DNA of 64,000 nucleotides, taken from positions 6,403,501-6,467,500 of the forward strand of contig NZ_CP019426.1 of the NCBI RefSeq assembly GCF_009834515.1, read 5' to 3'. How positions within the stretch are numbered: the first letter of the stretch is position 1; each line of letters begins with the position of its first letter. Source of the DNA: Pseudomonas sp. R84. GTDB lineage: Bacteria > Pseudomonadota > Gammaproteobacteria > Pseudomonadales > Pseudomonadaceae. Made by a program: the position numbers and the translations under genes. The notes beneath the pieces are model-generated. The model saw nothing but the letters and a program-made list of their open reading frames with translations. It had not been told where the DNA came from and did not search any database. Below are positions 1 to 9,932 of the stretch, one piece after another.

Positions 1-107
1 TTGCCGAATGGAATCCAGATCCCCAACAAGGCGGACAAGTGACAAAACATCGCCCATTGGCGAACCTCTTGGCTCGGTTTGGGCAGCAACTCTTGCTCGT
101 CACTCAT
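1..107 (-). CDS. DUF4870 family membrane protein, N-terminal part only
   Basis: The first 35 codons of a minus-strand gene are visible; the rest lies beyond the window start. The protein begins MSDEQELLPKPSQEVRQWAM and continues into the start of a hydrophobic stretch, which matches the N-terminus of the small multi-pass DUF4870 (Tic20-like) membrane proteins. The start codon at 107-105 has a strong AAGGAGG ribosome site just upstream. It lies 28 bases downstream of rph on the same strand, so the two are probably cotranscribed. Function is unknown and only the family resemblance is claimed. Confidence 0.6.
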   Translation of the reverse strand, partial: MSDEQELLPKPSQEVRQWAMFCHLSALLGIWIPFG

Positions 108-135
108 CGCGTCCTCCTTGCGGTTATCAACCTGC

Positions 136-858
136 TCAGTCGGCCAGTGCAGCCTTTTGCAGTTCGAAGATTTCGTTCATGCCCTGCTTGGCCAGTTCCA
201 GCATGGCGTTCAAGTCTTCAGGCTGGAACGGCGCGCCTTCAGCGGTGCCCTGTACTTCGATGAAACCACCGGTGCTGGTCATCACTACGTTGAGGTCGGT
301 CTCGGCAGCGGAATCTTCAAGATAGTCCAGATCCAGCACGGCCTCGCCCTGATACATGCCGACGGATACCGCACCGATCATTTGCTTGAGCGGATCGCCA
401 CCCTTCAGGCCGCCACGCTTCTTGATCACTTTCAGCGCATCAACCAGTGCAACCATTGCGCCAGTGATAGAAGCGGTGCGAGTGCCACCGTCAGCCTGGA
501 TCACGTCGCAGTCAACGTAAAGGGTGACGTCACCCAGCTTGGACATGTCCAGCGCAGCGCGCAGGGAACGACCGATCAGACGCTGGATTTCCAGGGTGCG
601 ACCGCCCTGCTTGCCACGGCTCGCTTCACGCTGGTTACGCTCGCCGGTAGCACGCGGCAGCATGCCGTATTCGGCAGTCAACCAGCCTTGGCCCTGGCCC
701 TTGAGGAAACGCGGCACGCCGTTTTCGACGCTGACGGTGCAGATGACTTTGGTATCACCGAATTCGACCAGTACGGATCCCTCGGCGTGTTTGGTGTAGT
801 TGCGGGTAATGCGGATCGAGCGGAGCTGATCGGCAGCGCGACCACTTGGACGTTTCAT
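136..858 (-). CDS. rph: Ribonuclease PH
   Basis: 240-residue phosphate-dependent 3'-5' exoribonuclease that trims tRNA 3' ends. The start [20 protein letters not shown] is the usual RNase PH N-terminus, and the length is normal for the family. A longer reading from 966 adds residues unlike any RNase PH, so I chose 858. The phosphate-site and core regions are intact (for example the [10 protein letters not shown] segment and the DLDYLEDS segment with the acidic active-site residues). It is divergent from yicC, an arrangement common in gammaproteobacteria, and is followed by the DUF4870 gene. Confidence 0.95.
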   Translation of the reverse strand: MKRPSGRAADQLRSIRITRNYTKHAEGSVLVEFGDTKVICTVSVENGVPRFLKGQGQGWLTAEYGMLPRATGERNQREASRGKQGGRTLEIQRLIGRSLRAALDMSKLGDVTLYVDCDVIQADGGTRTASITGAMVALVDALKVIKKRGGLKGGDPLKQMIGAVSVGMYQGEAVLDLDYLEDSAAETDLNVVMTSTGGFIEVQGTAEGAPFQPEDLNAMLELAKQGMNEIFELQKAALAD

Positions 859-1006
859 AGGGAATACCTGTACTGGGGACGGAAAACTGCCGAGCATTAT
901 AGAGCGCTGCACCGCGCCTGGGCACTCGTTAAAAAATCCGGGCGACGCTCGAAGCCCCTGAAACACCGATTACCGACGGGCTGCAGCCCTTTGTCACACC
1001 GTGTGT

Positions 1007-1036
1007 TTGGGCGCATTCGCCGCACTGCGCTACAAT
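1007..1036 (+). promoter_or_regulatory. Candidate sigma-70 promoter for yicC-gmk
   Basis: A TTGGGC box at 1007-1012 and a TACAAT box at 1031-1036 are separated by 18 bases, about 90 bases before the yicC start. This lies in the divergent rph/yicC spacer. It was called by eye only; the -10 is good and the -35 moderate. Confidence 0.4.
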
Positions 1037-1127
1037 CCTGCGCCTTTGCTGCCAGTCGGCTTAAATTCATTGATATCGAGCCTGCGGAACATCCTGCTGC
1101 GCCGATCTGCATTGCGAGGTCACCGCC

Positions 1128-1991
1128 ATGGTGCACAGCATGACCGCCTTCGCCCGCGTCGAAAAAGCCGGCGCCCAGGGCACCCTGAGCTGGGAGCTGC
1201 GCTCGGTCAACAGCCGCTATCTGGAGCCACATTTGCGTCTGCCAGAGTCGTTTCGCGACCTCGAAGGCGCGGTGCGTGAAGCGCTGCGTCAGGGCCTGTC
1301 GCGAGGCAAACTCGAATGCACCCTGCGGTTCACCGAAGAAAGCACCGGCAAAACCCTGCAAGTCGATCGCGAGCGCGCCGCGCAACTGGTCGCAGCAGCC
1401 GAGACCATTGCCGGCCTGATCAAGAATCCTGCCGCACTCAATCCCCTGGAAGTGCTGGCCTGGCCCGGTGTACTCGTGGGTGATGCGACTGACCCGCAGG
1501 CATTGAACGCCGACGCACTGGCCCTGTTCAATCAAGGCCTGAAAGAGTTGAAGGCCGGCCGCGAGCGCGAAGGCGCGGAGCTGGCACGCCTGATCAACGA
1601 GCGCCTGACTTCCATTGAAGAAGACGTAGTGACCCTGCGTGAACTGGTGCCACAGATGCTCGCCACCCAACGCCAGAAAGTCCTCGACCGCTTCAACGAC
1701 ATGAAAGCCGAGCTGGACCCGCAGCGCCTCGAACAGGAAATGGTCATGCTCGCGCAAAAGAGCGATGTGGCCGAAGAACTGGATCGCCTGAGCACCCACA
1801 TCATCGAAGTGCGCCGGGTACTGAAGTCCGGCGGCGCTGCCGGGCGCCGCCTGGACTTCCTGATGCAGGAACTCAACCGCGAAGCCAACACACTGGGCTC
1901 CAAGGCCTTCGACCCGCGCAGCACCCAAGCCGCCGTCAACCTCAAGGTGTTGATCGAGCAGATGCGTGAACAAGTGCAGAATATTGAGTAA
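1128..1991 (+). CDS. yicC: YicC family endoribonuclease
   Basis: 287 residues, the normal YicC length. The N-terminus MVHSMTAFARVEKAGAQGTL carries the family's SMTAFAR signature, and the C-terminal half (about 160-287, from the EEDVVTLRELVPQM region to the end) is the conserved helical DUF1732 part. YicC proteins are RNases linked to stress physiology and small-RNA decay in E. coli. It lies just upstream of gmk (12 bases), the usual pairing. Confidence 0.9.
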   Translation: MVHSMTAFARVEKAGAQGTLSWELRSVNSRYLEPHLRLPESFRDLEGAVREALRQGLSRGKLECTLRFTEESTGKTLQVDRERAAQLVAAAETIAGLIKNPAALNPLEVLAWPGVLVGDATDPQALNADALALFNQGLKELKAGREREGAELARLINERLTSIEEDVVTLRELVPQMLATQRQKVLDRFNDMKAELDPQRLEQEMVMLAQKSDVAEELDRLSTHIIEVRRVLKSGGAAGRRLDFLMQELNREANTLGSKAFDPRSTQAAVNLKVLIEQMREQVQNIE

Positions 1992-2624
<633 letters not shown>

Positions 2625-2691
2625 TCAGCACTTCCCAAAACGCCTGCAAGCGCTTTACATTGGAGCTTGCAGCGCGTTGAAGGGCTTGGTC

Positions 2692-2728
2692 AAAAAATCA
2701 GCGCTTCCCTAATCGCTGGTGATTTTTT
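2692..2728 (+). terminator. Hairpin between gmk and rpoZ
   Basis: An A-run plus ATCAGCG at 2692-2703 faces an imperfect complement CGCTGGTGATTTTTT at 2714-2728, ending in six T. It could terminate or attenuate the gmk transcript before rpoZ. The stem has a two-base bulge, so it is a moderate call. Confidence 0.4.
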
Positions 2729-2791
2729 AAACTGTTGAGTCCGCTCGCCCAACCGGGCAGCGCGCATATTGCATTCGCTCCGAGGAATACC

Positions 2792-3055
2792 ATGGCCCGC
2801 GTAACCGTTGAAGACTGCCTGAACCACGTGGAAAACCGTTTTGAGCTGGTCATGCTCTCTACCAAACGTGCCCGTCAACTGGCCACCGGCGGCAAAGAGC
2901 CACTGGTTCAGTGGGAAAACGACAAGCCTACCGTTGTTGCCCTGCGTGAAATCGCTGAAGGCCTGATGAGCTACGAGTTCATCGCCAACGCTGAGATCGT
3001 CGAAGACGAACCGCTGTTCGCAGCGTTCGAGGACGAGTCCAACGAGGCCGTCTAA
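2792..3055 (+). CDS. rpoZ: RNA polymerase omega subunit
   Basis: 87 residues beginning [20 protein letters not shown], the classical omega N-terminus, with the conserved [11 protein letters not shown] segment and the [13 protein letters not shown] helix. Omega aids assembly of RNA polymerase on beta-prime and contributes to a ppGpp binding site. I chose the ATG at 2792, preceded by GAGGAA, over an upstream TTG that would add 19 non-family residues. spoT follows 57 bases later. Confidence 0.95.
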   Translation: MARVTVEDCLNHVENRFELVMLSTKRARQLATGGKEPLVQWENDKPTVVALREIAEGLMSYEFIANAEIVEDEPLFAAFEDESNEAV

Positions 3056-3112
3056 GCCTATGCCTGGTCGACGTAGCACGGCGCGGGATCACAGCTTACG
3101 GCAGGAATTATC

Positions 3113-5218
3113 ATGCCGAGCATAGACGCCCTCGCCGATCGCTTATCGACCTACCTCGGCAACGACCAGGTCAACCTGGTCCGCCGAGCGTATTTCTACG
3201 CCGAACAAGCCCATGACGGTCAGCGCCGTCGCAGCGGCGAGGCGTATGTCACGCATCCTCTTGCGGTGGCGAATATTCTTGCCGACATGCACATGGACCA
3301 TCAGAGTCTGATGGCCGCGATGCTGCATGACGTGATCGAAGACACCGGTATCGCCAAAGAAGCGCTGCAAGCGCAGTTCGGTGAAACCGTGGCCGAACTG
3401 GTCGATGGGGTCAGCAAACTGACCCAGATGAATTTCGAGACCAAGGCCGAAGCCCAAGCCGAAAACTTCCAGAAAATGGCCATGGCCATGGCGCGCGACA
3501 TTCGCGTGATCCTGGTCAAGCTTGCCGACCGCCTGCACAACATGCGCACGCTGGAAGTGCTGTCCGGCGAAAAACGCCGCCGGATCGCCAAGGAAACCCT
3601 CGAAATCTATGCGCCCATCGCCAACCGGCTGGGCATGCATGCGATCCGCATCGAATTCGAAGACCTCGGCTTCAAGGCCATGCACCCGATGCGTTCCGCG
3701 CGGATCTACCAGGCGGTCAAACGCGCCCGGGGCAATCGCAAGGAAATCGTCAACAAGATCGAAGAATCCCTCGGCCATTGCCTCGCCATCGACGGCATCC
3801 AGGGCGAAGTCAGCGGTCGCCAGAAACACCTCTACGGCATCTACAAGAAAATGCGCGGCAAGCGTCGGGCCTTCAACGAGATCATGGACGTCTACGCGTT
3901 CCGGATCATCGTCGACAAGGTCGATACCTGCTACCGCGTGCTGGGCGCTGTACATAATTTGTACAAACCGTTGCCGGGGCGCTTCAAGGATTACATCGCG
4001 ATCCCCAAGGCCAACGGCTATCAGTCGCTGCATACCACGCTGTTCGGCATGCACGGCGTACCGATCGAGATTCAGATCCGTACCCGCGAAATGGAAGAGA
4101 TGGCCAACAACGGCATCGCCGCCCATTGGCTGTACAAATCCAGCGGTGACGAACAGCCGAAAGGCACTCACGCCCGCGCCCGTCAGTGGGTAAAAGGCGT
4201 GCTGGAAATGCAGCAACGCGCCGGCAACTCGCTGGAATTCATCGAGAGCGTGAAGATCGACCTGTTCCCGGACGAGGTCTACGTGTTCACGCCAAAAGGC
4301 CGGATCATGGAGCTGCCGAAAGGCTCCACGGCGGTCGACTTTGCCTACGCGGTGCACACCGACGTTGGCAACAGCTGCATTGCCTGCCGGATCAACCGTC
4401 GTCTCGCGCCGCTGTCCGAACCGCTGCAAAGCGGCTCCACGGTCGAGATCGTCAGCGCCCCCGGCGCCCGACCGAATCCGGCATGGCTCAATTTCGTCGT
4501 CACCGGCAAGGCGCGCACGCACATCCGCCATGCGCTGAAACTGCAACGTCGCTCCGAGTCCATCAGCCTCGGCGAACGCCTGCTGAACAAGGTGCTCAAC
4601 GGTTTCGACAGTTCGCTGGAGAAGATCCCGGCCGAACGCGTCAAAGCCATGCTCACCGAGTACCGCCTCGAACTGATCGAAGACTTGCTCGAAGACATTG
4701 GCCTCGGCAACCGCATGGCTTACGTCGTTGCCCGACGGCTGCTCGGCGAAGGCGAACAGTTGCCAAGCCCGGAAGGACCGCTGGCCATTCGCGGTACCGA
4801 AGGTCTGGTATTGAGCTACGCCAAGTGCTGCACGCCGATCCCGGGCGACCCGATCGTCGGGCACCTGTCGGCGGGCAAAGGCATGGTCGTGCACCTGGAC
4901 AACTGCCGCAACATCAGCGAAATCCGGCACAACCCGGAAAAATGCATCCAGCTCTCGTGGGCCAAGGATGTCACCGGCGAATTCAACGTCGAACTGCGCG
5001 TCGAGCTGGAACACCAGCGCGGCCTGATCGCTCTGCTGGCCAGCAGCGTCAACGCGGCTGACGGCAATATCGAGAAAATCAGCATGGACGAACGCGATGG
5101 TCGCATCAGCGTGGTCCAGTTGGTGGTCAGCGTCCACGACCGTGTGCACCTGGCCCGCGTGATCAAGAAGCTGCGCGCCCTGACCGGGGTGATCCGCATC
5201 ACCCGCATGCGTGCATAA
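3113..5218 (+). CDS. spoT: Bifunctional (p)ppGpp synthetase/hydrolase SpoT
   Basis: 701 residues, the usual SpoT length. The N-terminal HD hydrolase domain has its His-Asp pair at residues 72-73 (MLHDVIEDTG), so hydrolase activity is expected. The synthetase domain follows (about 210-350, with the FKDYIAIPKANGYQSLHT segment). A TGS domain lies at about 385-450 (VFTPKGRIMELPKGSTAVDF), then a zinc-finger-like segment with the CC pair of YAKCCTPIPGD, and a C-terminal ACT domain from about 625. It tunes the alarmone level during carbon, fatty-acid and other starvation. It is in series with rpoZ and ridA. Confidence 0.97.
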   Translation: MPSIDALADRLSTYLGNDQVNLVRRAYFYAEQAHDGQRRRSGEAYVTHPLAVANILADMHMDHQSLMAAMLHDVIEDTGIAKEALQAQFGETVAELVDGVSKLTQMNFETKAEAQAENFQKMAMAMARDIRVILVKLADRLHNMRTLEVLSGEKRRRIAKETLEIYAPIANRLGMHAIRIEFEDLGFKAMHPMRSARIYQAVKRARGNRKEIVNKIEESLGHCLAIDGIQGEVSGRQKHLYGIYKKMRGKRRAFNEIMDVYAFRIIVDKVDTCYRVLGAVHNLYKPLPGRFKDYIAIPKANGYQSLHTTLFGMHGVPIEIQIRTREMEEMANNGIAAHWLYKSSGDEQPKGTHARARQWVKGVLEMQQRAGNSLEFIESVKIDLFPDEVYVFTPKGRIMELPKGSTAVDFAYAVHTDVGNSCIACRINRRLAPLSEPLQSGSTVEIVSAPGARPNPAWLNFVVTGKARTHIRHALKLQRRSESISLGERLLNKVLNGFDSSLEKIPAERVKAMLTEYRLELIEDLLEDIGLGNRMAYVVARRLLGEGEQLPSPEGPLAIRGTEGLVLSYAKCCTPIPGDPIVGHLSAGKGMVVHLDNCRNISEIRHNPEKCIQLSWAKDVTGEFNVELRVELEHQRGLIALLASSVNAADGNIEKISMDERDGRISVVQLVVSVHDRVHLARVIKKLRALTGVIRITRMRA

Positions 5219-5242
5219 CTCAACCATTACAAGGAGTCATAC

Positions 5243-5623
5243 ATGACCAAGACTGTTATCACCAGCGACAAGGCCCCCGCCGCCATTGGCACTTACTCCC
5301 AGGCGATCAAGGCCGGCAACACCGTTTACATGTCGGGTCAAATTCCTCTGGACCCAAAAACCATGGAACTGGTTGAAGGCTTCGAAGCCCAGACCGTCCA
5401 GGTGTTCGAAAACCTCAAAGCCGTGGCCGAAGCCGCTGGCGGTTCGTTCAAGGACATCGTCAAACTGAACATCTTCCTCACCGACCTGAGCCACTTCGCC
5501 AAGGTCAACGAGATCATGGGCAAGTACTTCGACCAGCCATACCCGGCCCGCGCTGCCATCGGCGTTGCTGCCCTGCCAAAGGGTTCGCAGGTTGAAATGG
5601 ATGCCATTCTGGTCATCGAGTGA
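5243..5623 (+). CDS. ridA: RidA family reactive intermediate deaminase
   Basis: 126-residue cytosolic RidA/YjgF protein that hydrolyses 2-aminoacrylate and related enamine/imine intermediates made by PLP enzymes. The start [20 protein letters not shown] and the [10 protein letters not shown] and [14 protein letters not shown] segments are typical. The catalytic-region arginine is in the [13 protein letters not shown] motif near residues 103-116. It has a good AAGGAG ribosome site and lies 24 bases after spoT, a conserved neighbour pair in Pseudomonas. Confidence 0.94.
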   Translation: MTKTVITSDKAPAAIGTYSQAIKAGNTVYMSGQIPLDPKTMELVEGFEAQTVQVFENLKAVAEAAGGSFKDIVKLNIFLTDLSHFAKVNEIMGKYFDQPYPARAAIGVAALPKGSQVEMDAILVIE

Positions 5624-5690
5624 TGCGCACGGCGCGGCCTTCAACCGCCGCGCCGACTGCTGCAAGAAAAGGTTTTGAAAGGATTCCACC

Positions 5691-6431
5691 ATGCGCAAAG
5701 CGCTAGCTCTCCCGCTGCTCGCCATTTTCCTCGGCGGCTGCGCCAGCAACCCTGCCGACCGTGACATCAGCGGCACCTGGATCAACCAGGTGGCGATCAA
5801 TGCCGCAGCCAAGGGCGGCCCCCTGCGCGAAGCGCTTCAGGCTTACGGCCCGAACCTTGAGTGGGACGTTAACACCAAGGCCAGTCAGGCCCGCTACACC
5901 AACGGTTTTGAGAACGTCGAAGGAAGGCTGCTGGATGAGAAATCCGGTGCCTGGAAAGTCGACTTCTATGGCAGTTCCGCCAGCGAGCTGAAACGTGATG
6001 GCGGGCAACTGCAGCAAGCTGCCAGCGACAACGAACCGGAGCAGGTTTTCGACCGTGCACAGATTCCGGTGCCGGAAGGCGCACCGATTGGCGCCAGTTT
6101 CGAACGGGCGCTGTATTCGGCCTATCTGGGTGGTGACTGGAAAATCACCAACGGCCAGGGCGAAGGCAGCACCGTGCAATTTCAGGCGGATGGCCAAGTC
6201 TCCGGCTTACCGGGTGCCGACCGCTATGCATTGTGCCTCGCTGGCGATTGCGCCTCGATGAGCAACGGCAACGACAGCATGTGGTTGCAGCAGAACGGCC
6301 AGGGCAATAACTGGATCTTTGTGCGCAAGGGCAAAGAACTGGAAATCCTGCAGGCGGTGAATGCTGCCATGGCGGATGAACAACCGCAGTTCACCGCGGG
6401 TGAGCGCAAGTGGTTGCTGGAGAAACAGTAA
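5691..6431 (+). CDS. Putative lipoprotein of unknown function
   Basis: 246 residues beginning MRKALALPLLAIFLGGCASN. The lipobox LGGC places the lipidated Cys at residue 17, so the protein should be anchored in the outer or inner membrane. The rest is soluble, with a central segment around residues 85-130 rich in Asp/Glu/Gln and a later part with repeated DG/NG turns. I do not recognise a named domain. It sits alone between ridA and an inverted repeat that probably ends its transcript. Confidence 0.75.
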   Translation: MRKALALPLLAIFLGGCASNPADRDISGTWINQVAINAAAKGGPLREALQAYGPNLEWDVNTKASQARYTNGFENVEGRLLDEKSGAWKVDFYGSSASELKRDGGQLQQAASDNEPEQVFDRAQIPVPEGAPIGASFERALYSAYLGGDWKITNGQGEGSTVQFQADGQVSGLPGADRYALCLAGDCASMSNGNDSMWLQQNGQGNNWIFVRKGKELEILQAVNAAMADEQPQFTAGERKWLLEKQ

Positions 6432-6458
6432 CCCGGACCTCAACTCGCTGAGATCCCC

Positions 6459-6548
6459 TGTAGGAGTGAGCCTGCTCGCGATAGCGGTCTAACAGTCAGC
6501 ATAAGTGTTGAATGTCAGACCGCTATCGCGAGCAGGCTCACTCCTACA
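6459..6548. repeat. REP inverted pair / bidirectional terminator
   Basis: About 32-base arms at 6459-6490 and 6517-6548 are perfect inverted copies of the Pseudomonas REP unit containing AGCCTGCTCGCGATAGCGG, separated by 26 bases. It lies between convergent genes and probably works as a transcript end as well as a mobile REPIN unit. The same family recurs at 63558-63650. Confidence 0.85.
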
Positions 6549-6571
6549 TTTGTTTTTGGGGTGTCAGGAAG

Positions 6572-7429
6572 TCAGCATTTACCTTCGAGGATCGCGGCGT
6601 AGCCTTCGCGGTAACTTGGGTACGTTGGCGTCCAGCCCAACGCTTTCGCCCGGCCATTGCTGCAGCGCTTGCTGCCGGTGCGCCGCACACTGGCATCTTC
6701 AGACCATTCGGTAACGCCCAGATACTCACGCAACCAGCCTACGACTTCCGCTAACGGCGCGGGCGCATCGTCAACGCCGATATAGAAATCCTCCAGCTTC
6801 ACGCCCTGCCGATCTTTCTCCAACAGGAACGCCAGCAATCCTGCCGCGTCGTCAGCATGAATCCGATTGCCATACAGCGGCGGATCAACCGCCACGCGAT
6901 AACCGCGACGCACTTGAGTCAGCAGCCATTCGCGGCCCGGCCCGTAGATCCCGGTCAAACGCAGAATGCTCGCAGGAATGCCACTGTTCAGCGCCACTTG
7001 CTCCGCTTCGAGCATCAACCGCCCGGAATAACCCGCAGCGACCGTCGCCGATGTCTCATCGACCCACTCACCCTCCTGCTGCCCATACACACTGCTGCTG
7101 GAAACGAAGACCAGCCGCTCAGGCACCTGCCCATAGTCGTCCAGCCAACTCAGGACATTCTGCAAACCCTGCACATAAGCCGCGCGATAACCGGCCTCAT
7201 CGTGATCAGTGGCGGCGGCGCAATACACCAGATAGTCCACGGCACCCACCGGCCAGGTCGCCGGGCAGTCTTCATTGAACAGGTCGCCGGCAACGCCGAT
7301 CACTCCAGCAGGCAGCTTCGAAACATCCCGGCGCAGGCCGTGAACTTCCCAGCCAGCCGCCAGCAATTGCTTGGCCAGACGACTGCCGACATCACCACAA
7401 CCGGCAATCAAAACAGAAGGCGCGGACAT
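6572..7429 (-). CDS. NAD(P)-dependent epimerase/dehydratase-like SDR
   Basis: 285 residues with an N-terminal Rossmann motif (VLIAGCGDVGSRLAKQL, residues about 6-22), resembling the YeeZ-like extended SDR group. The usual catalytic YxxxK is not obvious: the expected place reads YSGRLMLEAEQ, with no Lys at Tyr+4, so the family relation may be structural rather than catalytic. I chose the ATG at 7429 with GGAG seven bases upstream over an in-frame TTG at 7432. Its substrate cannot be inferred. Confidence 0.75.
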   Translation of the reverse strand: MSAPSVLIAGCGDVGSRLAKQLLAAGWEVHGLRRDVSKLPAGVIGVAGDLFNEDCPATWPVGAVDYLVYCAAATDHDEAGYRAAYVQGLQNVLSWLDDYGQVPERLVFVSSSSVYGQQEGEWVDETSATVAAGYSGRLMLEAEQVALNSGIPASILRLTGIYGPGREWLLTQVRRGYRVAVDPPLYGNRIHADDAAGLLAFLLEKDRQGVKLEDFYIGVDDAPAPLAEVVGWLREYLGVTEWSEDASVRRTGSKRCSNGRAKALGWTPTYPSYREGYAAILEGKC

Positions 7430-7617
7430 CAAAAAACTCCTATCGGAAAGGCACAGACTAGCTCTGGCACAGGACGAACGGCTAGCAATGGTAGAAAAAA
7501 AGATACTCTATTACTTTTGTTAACAAGAATTACTTGCAATAATGCACGTCACTTTTGTTCTCGGCCTCACGAGGCCTGGAAGAGCATCAACGTTTTTCTA
7601 TCTCAGGTCCGGCCAGC

Positions 7618-8571
7618 ATGACACGTAATCAAATCCCCGCTTCGCCAACCAAACGACCTCGCGCCTGGAGCGCAGTGGCGGCTCTGCTGCTCAGCCTGAT
7701 GCTGGCACCGACCGCCGCTTTCGCCGACGCCCAGGCACCTGCAACGCCAGCCGCCACCGAGCAAAGCGCACCAGCCGCTGCTCCGGCTGCCCCGGCCGCT
7801 ACCGATCCGGTGCAAGCAGTTGACGCTGCCGACGTTCCTGAAGCTCTCGAAGCCGACAACAGCCTGGGCATGGCCCACGACCTGTCGCCTTGGGGCATGT
7901 ACCAGAACGCCGACATCATCGTGAAAATCGTCATGATCGGTCTGGCCATCGCTTCGATCATCACCTGGACCATCTGGATCGCCAAAGGCTTCGAGCTGAT
8001 GGGCGCCAAGCGTCGTCTGCGTGGCGAAATCGCTGCACTGAAGAAAGCCACCACCCTTAAAGAAGCCAGCGCCACCGCCGGCAAGGAAGGCACCCTCGCC
8101 AACCTGCTGGTGCACGACGCCCTCGAAGAGATGCGCCTGTCGGTCAACAGCCGCGAGAAAGAAGGCATCAAGGAACGCGTGAGCTTCCGTCTCGAGCGCC
8201 TGGTCGCGGCCTGCGGTCGGAATATGAGCAGCGGCACCGGCGTCCTCGCCACCATCGGTTCCACCGCGCCGTTTGTCGGCCTGTTCGGTACCGTGTGGGG
8301 CATCATGAACTCCTTCATCGGCATCGCCAAAACCCAGACCACCAACCTTGCTGTCGTCGCGCCCGGCATTGCTGAAGCCCTGCTGGCCACTGCATTGGGT
8401 CTGGTTGCTGCGATTCCGGCCGTGGTGATCTATAACGTCTTCGCCCGGTCCATCGCCGGTTACAAGGCGCAGGTTTCCGATGCCTCGGCAGAAGTACTGC
8501 TGCTGGTCAGCCGCGACCTCGACCACCAGCCTGAGCGCAGCTCCCAGCCGCACATGGTCAAAGTGGGGTAA
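7618..8571 (+). CDS. exbB: TonB-system energizer ExbB
   Basis: 317 residues. The start MTRNQIPASPTKRPRAWSAV is followed by a hydrophobic segment ending near AAFADAQ and then an Ala/Pro-rich periplasmic stretch. The MotA/TolQ/ExbB proton-channel domain follows, with three membrane helices (about 100-120, then the VLATIGSTAPFVGLFGTVWG region, then the EALLATALGLVAAIPAVV helix). It is the longer ExbB type of Pseudomonas, with a signal-like extension. It forms an operon with exbD and tonB and uses proton motive force to power outer-membrane siderophore and B12 receptors. Confidence 0.95.
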   Translation: MTRNQIPASPTKRPRAWSAVAALLLSLMLAPTAAFADAQAPATPAATEQSAPAAAPAAPAATDPVQAVDAADVPEALEADNSLGMAHDLSPWGMYQNADIIVKIVMIGLAIASIITWTIWIAKGFELMGAKRRLRGEIAALKKATTLKEASATAGKEGTLANLLVHDALEEMRLSVNSREKEGIKERVSFRLERLVAACGRNMSSGTGVLATIGSTAPFVGLFGTVWGIMNSFIGIAKTQTTNLAVVAPGIAEALLATALGLVAAIPAVVIYNVFARSIAGYKAQVSDASAEVLLLVSRDLDHQPERSSQPHMVKVG

Positions 8572-8577
8572 TCGGCC

Positions 8578-9006
8578 ATGGGCCTGCATTTGAAAGAAGG
8601 CGCAGACGACGATCTGGCCGAGAACCACGAAATCAACGTCACGCCGTTCATCGACGTGATGCTGGTGCTGTTGATCATCTTCATGGTGGCCGCTCCGTTG
8701 GCCACCGTGGACATCAAAGTCGACCTGCCTGCCTCGACCGCCAAACCGGCACCGCGGCCAGAAAAACCGGTGTTCCTCAGCGTCAAGGCTGACCAACGCC
8801 TGTACATCGGCGACGATGAAGTGAAAGCCGAAACCCTTGGCGCCGTGCTCGACGCCAAGACTCAGGGCAAGAAAGACACCACCATCTTCTTCCAGGCCGA
8901 TAAAGGCGTGGATTATGGCGACCTCATGAGCGTGATGGATAAACTGCGCTCCGCCGGTTATCTGAAGGTCGGTCTGGTCGGACTTGAGACGGCAGCCAAG
9001 AAATGA
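8578..9006 (+). CDS. exbD: TonB-system energizer ExbD
   Basis: 142 residues. A short cytoplasmic N-terminus is followed by the transmembrane helix containing the conserved proton-path Asp (NVTPFIDVMLVLLIIFMVAA, Asp at about residue 26), then a periplasmic domain. It lies six bases after exbB and overlaps tonB by four bases (ATGA), so the three are translationally linked. With ExbB it makes the motor for TonB. Confidence 0.95.
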   Translation: MGLHLKEGADDDLAENHEINVTPFIDVMLVLLIIFMVAAPLATVDIKVDLPASTAKPAPRPEKPVFLSVKADQRLYIGDDEVKAETLGAVLDAKTQGKKDTTIFFQADKGVDYGDLMSVMDKLRSAGYLKVGLVGLETAAKK

Positions 9007-9749
9007 TCACGACGCGCCATAAGCTGACGCGTTACAGCGGTAGCCTGGCCGTGGTGCTGGGCGTTCACGCGCTGGCCATCGCGCTGGCGCTGAACTGGAC
9101 CGCCCGCCCGCCCATCGAATTGCCGCCGCAGGCAATGATGGTCGAACTGGCCCCGGTTCCGGCCCCGCCACCGCCTGCTCCGCCGAAAGTCGTCACACCG
9201 CCGCAGCCACCGGCTCCGGTTGAAGAGTTGCCGATTCCGAAGCTGGCCGAAGCACCGAAAGCTGAAATCGCGGTGCAGAAACCCAAGCCGAAGCCCAAGC
9301 CTAAACCGCCGAAGCCGGTCGAGAAGAAGCTGCCCGATCCACCGAAGGAAAAACCTTCCGAGGAGAAGCCGGCCGACACGCAACCGACCCAGGCCCCTAC
9401 GGAGAAATCCGCCCAGCCTGCACCGGGTCCTTCTCCGGCTCAGATGGCTGCCAAGGCCAGTTGGCAAGGCACCCTGCTCGCGCATTTGGCCAAGTACAAA
9501 AAGTACCCGGCCAGTGCTCAGGCACGGGGCAAGGAAGGCTTGAACCGCCTGCGTTTCGTGGTGGATGCCGAAGGTAATGTGCTGTCGTTCGAACTGGTGG
9601 GCCGCTCGGGCAACGCCGATCTGGACCGGGCTACCCTGGAAATGATCCGCCGCGCGCAACCGCTGCCCAAGCCACCGGCCGACATGCTCAACAACGGCTC
9701 GATCGAAATTGTTGCGCCGTTTGTTTATTCCCTCGAACGCCGCCGTTAA
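9003..9749 (+). CDS. tonB: Energy transducer TonB
   Basis: 248 residues. An N-terminal membrane anchor (about residues 13-32) is followed by a long Pro-rich spacer with X-Pro and Lys-Pro repeats (KPKPKPKPKPPKPVEKK near 97-112). The C-terminal TonB domain (about 160-245) includes YPASAQARGKEGLNRLRF and GNADLDRATLEMIRRAQPLP. It spans the periplasm and pulls on TonB boxes of outer-membrane receptors. It is the third gene of exbB-exbD-tonB. Confidence 0.95.
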   Translation: MITTRHKLTRYSGSLAVVLGVHALAIALALNWTARPPIELPPQAMMVELAPVPAPPPPAPPKVVTPPQPPAPVEELPIPKLAEAPKAEIAVQKPKPKPKPKPPKPVEKKLPDPPKEKPSEEKPADTQPTQAPTEKSAQPAPGPSPAQMAAKASWQGTLLAHLAKYKKYPASAQARGKEGLNRLRFVVDAEGNVLSFELVGRSGNADLDRATLEMIRRAQPLPKPPADMLNNGSIEIVAPFVYSLERRR

Positions 9750-9762
9750 GTAGCAAGACCAA

Positions 9763-9836
9763 GAGATCGCAGCCTTCGGCAGCTCCTACATTGGAATGCA
9801 TTTCCCTGTAGGAGCTGCCGAAGGCTGCGATCTTTT
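9763..9836. repeat. REP-type inverted repeat / terminator after tonB
   Basis: Arms at 9765-9791 and 9808-9834 are perfect inverted copies of the unit containing GTAGGAGCTGCCGAAGGCTG, with a 16-base loop and a T-run following. It is probably the tonB transcript end. A single diverged half-unit of the same repeat is at 17848-17876. Confidence 0.8.
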
Positions 9837-9932
9837 GCTTTATGACGTAGTCGCATTGGGCCCTCAGTCTGATAACGTGCGTCTATCGATTGCAGCCGGT
9901 ATGCTTGGCCCGCATCTTCATGGACGCTTGCT

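Noticed and set aside
3143..5227. 694-codon minus-strand frame over spoT
   Set aside because: Antisense to a certain gene and low-complexity in composition (many His, Asp, Gln, Val), so a shadow.
7500..7560. Possible Fur box before exbB
   Set aside because: The AT-rich segment around ACAAGAATTACTTGCAATAA only weakly resembles the 19-base consensus and lacks the expected dyad.
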